Shown here: positions 14,995 through 18,209 of the stretch, piece by piece
Layout of the letters: each line of letters begins with the position of its first letter
Numbering within the stretch: the stretch's first letter is position 1
From: Bacteroidales bacterium UBA3724
GTDB taxonomy: Bacteria; Bacteroidota; Bacteroidia; Bacteroidales; P3
Assembly (NCBI GenBank): GCA_002371315.1
Contig: DFHL01000042.1
Location: forward strand, 1-18,209
DNA: 18,209 nucleotides
Direction: 5' to 3'
Translations under genes and position numbers: made by a program
Notes under the pieces: generated by a model
What the model was told of the DNA's origin: nothing
Seen by the model: the letters and a program-made list of their open reading frames with translations, nothing else
Databases searched by the model: none

Positions 14995-15035
14995 TGAATG
15001 CATAGATTGATTGTCTAACGTTAAAATGCAAAAAA
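14967..15035 (+). repeat. 69-base leader repeat, copy 1
   Basis: These 69 bases immediately before the ATG at 15036 are identical to 16890-16958 before the ATG at 16959. They mark the left boundary of the tandem duplication (offset 1923 bases). No promoter consensus is evident inside. Confidence 0.9.
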
Positions 15036-16877
15036 ATGAAAAGAATCACGGTTATACTAACATTTGTTTGTGTTGCCTTTTGTGCGCACAGCCAGTCCTT
15101 GGAGGCCTATCCCACGTCGCAAAGGTATCTGTTTAATCCATATAACAGAAATAATGTGGCCATTGACAGTCTTCATTATTTCCATCTTATTTATACATCT
15201 ATTATTGGGAATTCGAATTATAATTTAGATCCAGAAATATACCCTTGTAATGAATATCAAATGTATTCAGCAGCGGACTATAATCCTGTTCAAGTGTATG
15301 GGGTTGCTATACCGATTGACTTTGGGGGTATGCCTTTCCCATCGGGGCATAAAAGTATTGGATATTATTGGGAGTCGGATAACTTAGGCCCTATCGATGA
15401 ATCAATGAGGGATTGTGTATGGCAACAATTTGTCGATTCGATTCACGTGTTGTGGTCGGATGCGCTTTATGTCGATGGGTGTCAATGGAATATCGCAGGA
15501 GAAAGACTTGTTAAAGAAAAGTATGTATACCTGATTCAGAAGACTGACGATTTGCAGCGGCCTATTATAATAACAGATTCAGTAAAGATTAATTATGGTA
15601 TTAATGCGACAGGTTGGAACAGGTTTCAGAGGCCTAAGGTGTATGACTGCCCGCCACCAAACAATATTGTTTATGAAGATGGGTATATTTTCCCCACATT
15701 AGAGATCTATTTTGACCATCCGCACACGCTGAACGACACCTTTTTTGTCGGAAATACAGTACTTGTACCAGAATTTATACCAAATTTCGAAAGCTTAAGT
15801 GTATCGGTTAGATATAATAGTATTCCGCCGGTATATACATCATATTTGTACGATCCGTCAGGTTGCGGCTATTCGGGCGTGTTCCGTTCCGACAACGGAG
15901 AGTTCATTCCCCGCCAGATGTGTGAGTATTATGTTGACGACCCTCGTTGGTGGCGGCGTGCCAGTTGTCCTGGAGCGATAGACAACAGCTATATGGAAAA
16001 CGTTTGGGGTGGGCCGATGGCCATAGTGGCGCCGCCGCCGTGTATGGTGGCCAACGATGTGCGTATGACGCAGGTGGGCCACGATTCGGCGACGGTGGAG
16101 TGGAACATCCCCGTGGGTGTGTCGCACTGCCTGCTGGAGTACGGTCCCCAGGGCTTCGCCCCCGGGACGGGCACCGTGGTCGACAGCGTGACCGAGGGCC
16201 GATACTGCATCCACGGCCTTGACGAGGACACGCCCTACGAGGTCAGGGTGGTATGCTGGTGCATCTATGCCGAGGAGTACAGCGACAAGCAGACGGTGAC
16301 ATTCAGGACCAAGTTCGCCTGTCCCGCAGTGCCCGAAATCCACGCCATCGAAGTGACTGACACGACGATAGCGCTGTCGTGGAGGATACCCGATTCGGCA
16401 GACTATACCGACGTTGAGTACGGGCCTCGAGGCTTCGCCGAGGGCGAGGGGACGCTGCGTCCGCACATCACGCGTGGCTATTATGGTTTCGGGTCGACAA
16501 CGATAGGTGGCCTGATGCCCCATACGGCCTACGAGGTGCGCCTGCGCAACTATTGCAGCAACAGCGGCGAGGTGTCGTCGTGGTACGCGATAGACACGGT
16601 GACGACAGGCATAGACACCTCTGCAGCGGTCATAGGCACCGTCTTGTCGGAACGAGTCGTGCTGCGCCCCAATCCGGCCACGTCAAAGGTCGTGGTGGAG
16701 TCGCCGTCGCCGATAACGCGCATCGAGGTAGCCGACCTTCAGGGCCGAAATCTTTACGATGCCCCCGCAGCATCAACCACTGCCGAAATCGTCACCGCCT
16801 CGTGGCCCCGCGGCACAGTGGTCGTCACCGTCCACACCACGCAGGGCACCGTGACAAAAAAACTGACATTGAAATGA
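15036..16877 (+). CDS. T9SS-secreted fibronectin III surface protein, tandem copy 1
   Basis: The product has 613 residues. A signal peptide (about 1-20, ending Ala-His-Ser-Gln) is followed by an N-terminal domain of unknown type (about 21-330) rich in Tyr, Asp, Asn and Trp. Two fibronectin III domains follow (about 336-425 and 429-526), with paired Glu-Tyr-Gly-Pro and Tyr-Glu-Val-Arg landmarks. The final 76 residues (about 538-613) are a T9SS type A sorting domain: Arg-Pro-Asn-Pro-Ala, a Leu-Gln-Gly-Arg turn and a Lys-Lys-Leu-Thr-Leu-Lys end. It should be exported and attached to the cell surface. The first about 800 bases are AT-rich and the rest GC-rich. It is followed after 81 bases by a close paralogue. 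The ligand is unknown. Confidence 0.87.
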   Translation: MKRITVILTFVCVAFCAHSQSLEAYPTSQRYLFNPYNRNNVAIDSLHYFHLIYTSIIGNSNYNLDPEIYPCNEYQMYSAADYNPVQVYGVAIPIDFGGMPFPSGHKSIGYYWESDNLGPIDESMRDCVWQQFVDSIHVLWSDALYVDGCQWNIAGERLVKEKYVYLIQKTDDLQRPIIITDSVKINYGINATGWNRFQRPKVYDCPPPNNIVYEDGYIFPTLEIYFDHPHTLNDTFFVGNTVLVPEFIPNFESLSVSVRYNSIPPVYTSYLYDPSGCGYSGVFRSDNGEFIPRQMCEYYVDDPRWWRRASCPGAIDNSYMENVWGGPMAIVAPPPCMVANDVRMTQVGHDSATVEWNIPVGVSHCLLEYGPQGFAPGTGTVVDSVTEGRYCIHGLDEDTPYEVRVVCWCIYAEEYSDKQTVTFRTKFACPAVPEIHAIEVTDTTIALSWRIPDSADYTDVEYGPRGFAEGEGTLRPHITRGYYGFGSTTIGGLMPHTAYEVRLRNYCSNSGEVSSWYAIDTVTTGIDTSAAVIGTVLSERVVLRPNPATSKVVVESPSPITRIEVADLQGRNLYDAPAASTTAEIVTASWPRGTVVVTVHTTQGTVTKKLTLK

Positions 16878-16889
16878 TTCAAAAAAATA

Positions 16890-16958
16890 GTGTGTCAAAT
16901 CATATTTCACTGTCTGATGAATGCATAGATTGATTGTCTAACGTTAAAATGCAAAAAA
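16890..16958 (+). repeat. 69-base leader repeat, copy 2
   Basis: Identical to 14967-15035. It starts 12 bases after the stop codon of copy 1, so the duplicated unit covers the leader plus the whole gene. Confidence 0.9.
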
Positions 16959-18209
16959 ATGAAAAGAATCACAGTTATACTGGCATTTGTTTGTGTTGCC
17001 TTTTGTGCGCACAGTCAGTCCCTGGAGGCCTATCCCACGTCGCAAAGGTATCTGTTTAATCCATATAACAGAAATAATGTGGCCATTGACAGTCTTCAAT
17101 ATTCCCATCTTATTTATAATACTACTATTGGGGATTGGGATTATGATTTATATCCAGAATTAGACCATTGTAATGAATATCAAATGTATTCAGCAGCGGA
17201 CTATAATCCTGTTCAAGTGTATGGGGTTGCTATACCGATTGACTTTTTTTGTTACCATTCCCCATCGGGGCATAAAAGTATGGGATATTATTGGGAGTCG
17301 GATAACTTAGGCCCTATCGATGAATCAAGGAGGGATTGTATATGGCAACAATTTGTCGATTCTATGCACGTGATGTGGTCGTATGCGCTTTATACCAATG
17401 ATTGTCAATGGGATATCGCAGGAGAAAGAATTGTTAAAGAAATGTATGTATACCTGATTCAGAAGAATGACGATTTGCAGCGGCCTATTATAATAACAGA
17501 TTCAGTAAGGATTAATTATGGTATTAATGCGACAGGTTGGAACAGGTTTCAGAGGCCTAAGGTGTATGACTGCCCGCCACCAAACAATATTGTTTATGAA
17601 GGTGGGTATATTTTCCCTACCTTAGAGGTCTATTTTGACCATCCGCACACGCTGAACGACACCTTTTTTGTCGGAAATACAGTACTTGTACCACATTTCA
17701 GAAGCTTAAGTTCGATTGAATATAGTAGAATTCCGTGGGCATATACATCATTCTTGTACGATCCGTCAGGTTATGAGTACGATTCGTCTGGGTCTAGTAC
17801 TGGCGTTTCGAGTAGTAAAGGGTATAATGGCGTGTTCCGTTCCGACAACGGAGAGTTCATTCCCCGCCAGATGTGTGAGTATTATGTTGACGACCCTCGT
17901 TGGTGGCGACGTGCCAGTTGTCCTGGAGCGATAGACAACAGCTATGCAAATCATTTGTGGGGTGGGCCGATGGCCATAGTGGCGCCGCCGCCGTGTATGG
18001 TGGCCAACGATGTGCGTATGACGCAGGTAGGCCACGATTCGGCGACGGTGGAGTGGAACATCCCCGTGGGTGTGTCGCACTGCCTGCTGGAGTACGGCCC
18101 CCAGGGCTTCGCCCCCGGGACGGGCACCGTGGTCGACAGCGTGACCGAGGGCCGATACTGCATCCACGGCCTTGACGAGGACACACCCTACGAGGTCAGG
18201 GTGGTATGC
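16959..18209 (+). CDS. T9SS-type surface protein, tandem copy 2 (cut by window edge)
   Basis: The frame is open for 417 codons from the ATG at 16959 to the last base, with no stop or frameshift. It starts with the same signal peptide as copy 1, then the N-terminal domain, and enters the first fibronectin III domain, which is almost identical to copy 1. Relative to copy 1 it has a net gain of 10 residues, mainly a Ser/Gly/Tyr-rich insertion near 17775-17830. Substitutions are clustered in patches and mostly change the amino acid, while the intervening DNA is identical. The rest, presumably a second fibronectin III domain and sorting domain, lies outside the window. Confidence 0.85.
   Translation, partial: MKRITVILAFVCVAFCAHSQSLEAYPTSQRYLFNPYNRNNVAIDSLQYSHLIYNTTIGDWDYDLYPELDHCNEYQMYSAADYNPVQVYGVAIPIDFFCYHSPSGHKSMGYYWESDNLGPIDESRRDCIWQQFVDSMHVMWSYALYTNDCQWDIAGERIVKEMYVYLIQKNDDLQRPIIITDSVRINYGINATGWNRFQRPKVYDCPPPNNIVYEGGYIFPTLEVYFDHPHTLNDTFFVGNTVLVPHFRSLSSIEYSRIPWAYTSFLYDPSGYEYDSSGSSTGVSSSKGYNGVFRSDNGEFIPRQMCEYYVDDPRWWRRASCPGAIDNSYANHLWGGPMAIVAPPPCMVANDVRMTQVGHDSATVEWNIPVGVSHCLLEYGPQGFAPGTGTVVDSVTEGRYCIHGLDEDTPYEVRVVC

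Larger units (their letters stand above)
14605..15035. other. Divergent promoter region
   Basis: This 431-base AT-rich region separates the minus-strand Lnb operon from the plus-strand tandem surface-protein genes. It carries two back-to-back promoter candidates (14632-14665 minus and 14663-14694 plus), a possible 39-codon ORF (14875-14994), and the first copy of a 69-base leader that recurs before the second paralogue. The rest shows no clear features. Confidence 0.65.

Noticed and set aside
15036..18209. A transposable element as cause of the duplication
   Set aside because: There is no transposase or terminal inverted repeat. The boundaries (leader repeat plus gene) fit simple tandem duplication by recombination.

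Overview
The window comes from a member of the Bacteroidota, most likely an uncultivated or host-associated Bacteroidales. The promoters fit the Bacteroidota TTTG / TAnnTTTG pattern. Shine-Dalgarno sequences are generally absent. The proteins belong to phylum-typical families: DUF748, DUF3857, Lnb/DUF4105, GIN-domain proteins, and type IX secretion system (T9SS) substrates with either a type A or a gliding-type (CHU/type B) sorting domain. Coding GC is moderately high, and this creates long open frames on the opposite strand.

Layout. (1) 1-361 is intergenic with a hairpin and a promoter. (2) 362-3630, plus strand: a DUF748/AsmA-like envelope protein and a TerB plus J-domain protein, ended by a hairpin terminator. 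(3) 4019-7507, minus strand: ECF sigma factor, membrane-anchored anti-sigma-like protein, GIN-domain/beta-barrel protein and a small outer-membrane-type protein. This looks like a self-contained envelope-sensing operon, ended by a perfect 23-bp hairpin. (4) 7654-9399, minus strand: a T9SS substrate with a gliding-type C-terminal domain and its own terminator. (5) 9583-14604, minus strand: Lnb-family protein, DUF3857/transglutaminase protein with an intact Cys-His-Asp triad, and a DUF3857 protein whose transglutaminase-like core has lost the catalytic Cys. (6) 14605-15035 is a divergent promoter region. (7) 15036 to the right edge, plus strand: two tandem, paralogous T9SS-secreted proteins (unknown N-terminal domain, fibronectin III domains, type A sorting domain). 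The second copy is cut by the window edge but is an open frame to the end.

Two things stand out. First, the tandem surface-protein pair combines DNA-identical blocks with short patches where almost every difference changes an amino acid. This looks like a diversifying surface-exposed family, built as an AT-rich variable module joined to a GC-rich constant module. Second, the region is seeded with short repeats. TTAA-based hexamer arrays and a CCCTAAAA (telomere-like) octamer array sit in the spacers between co-directional genes. In four cases the array itself supplies the upstream gene's stop codon. A separate GA-rich family (variants of GCGGAAAACGGAGAAC) occurs in a spacer and in frame inside genes, in one place as a 32-residue insertion in an enzyme.

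No tRNA, rRNA, CRISPR array, transposase, integrase or reverse transcriptase was seen.
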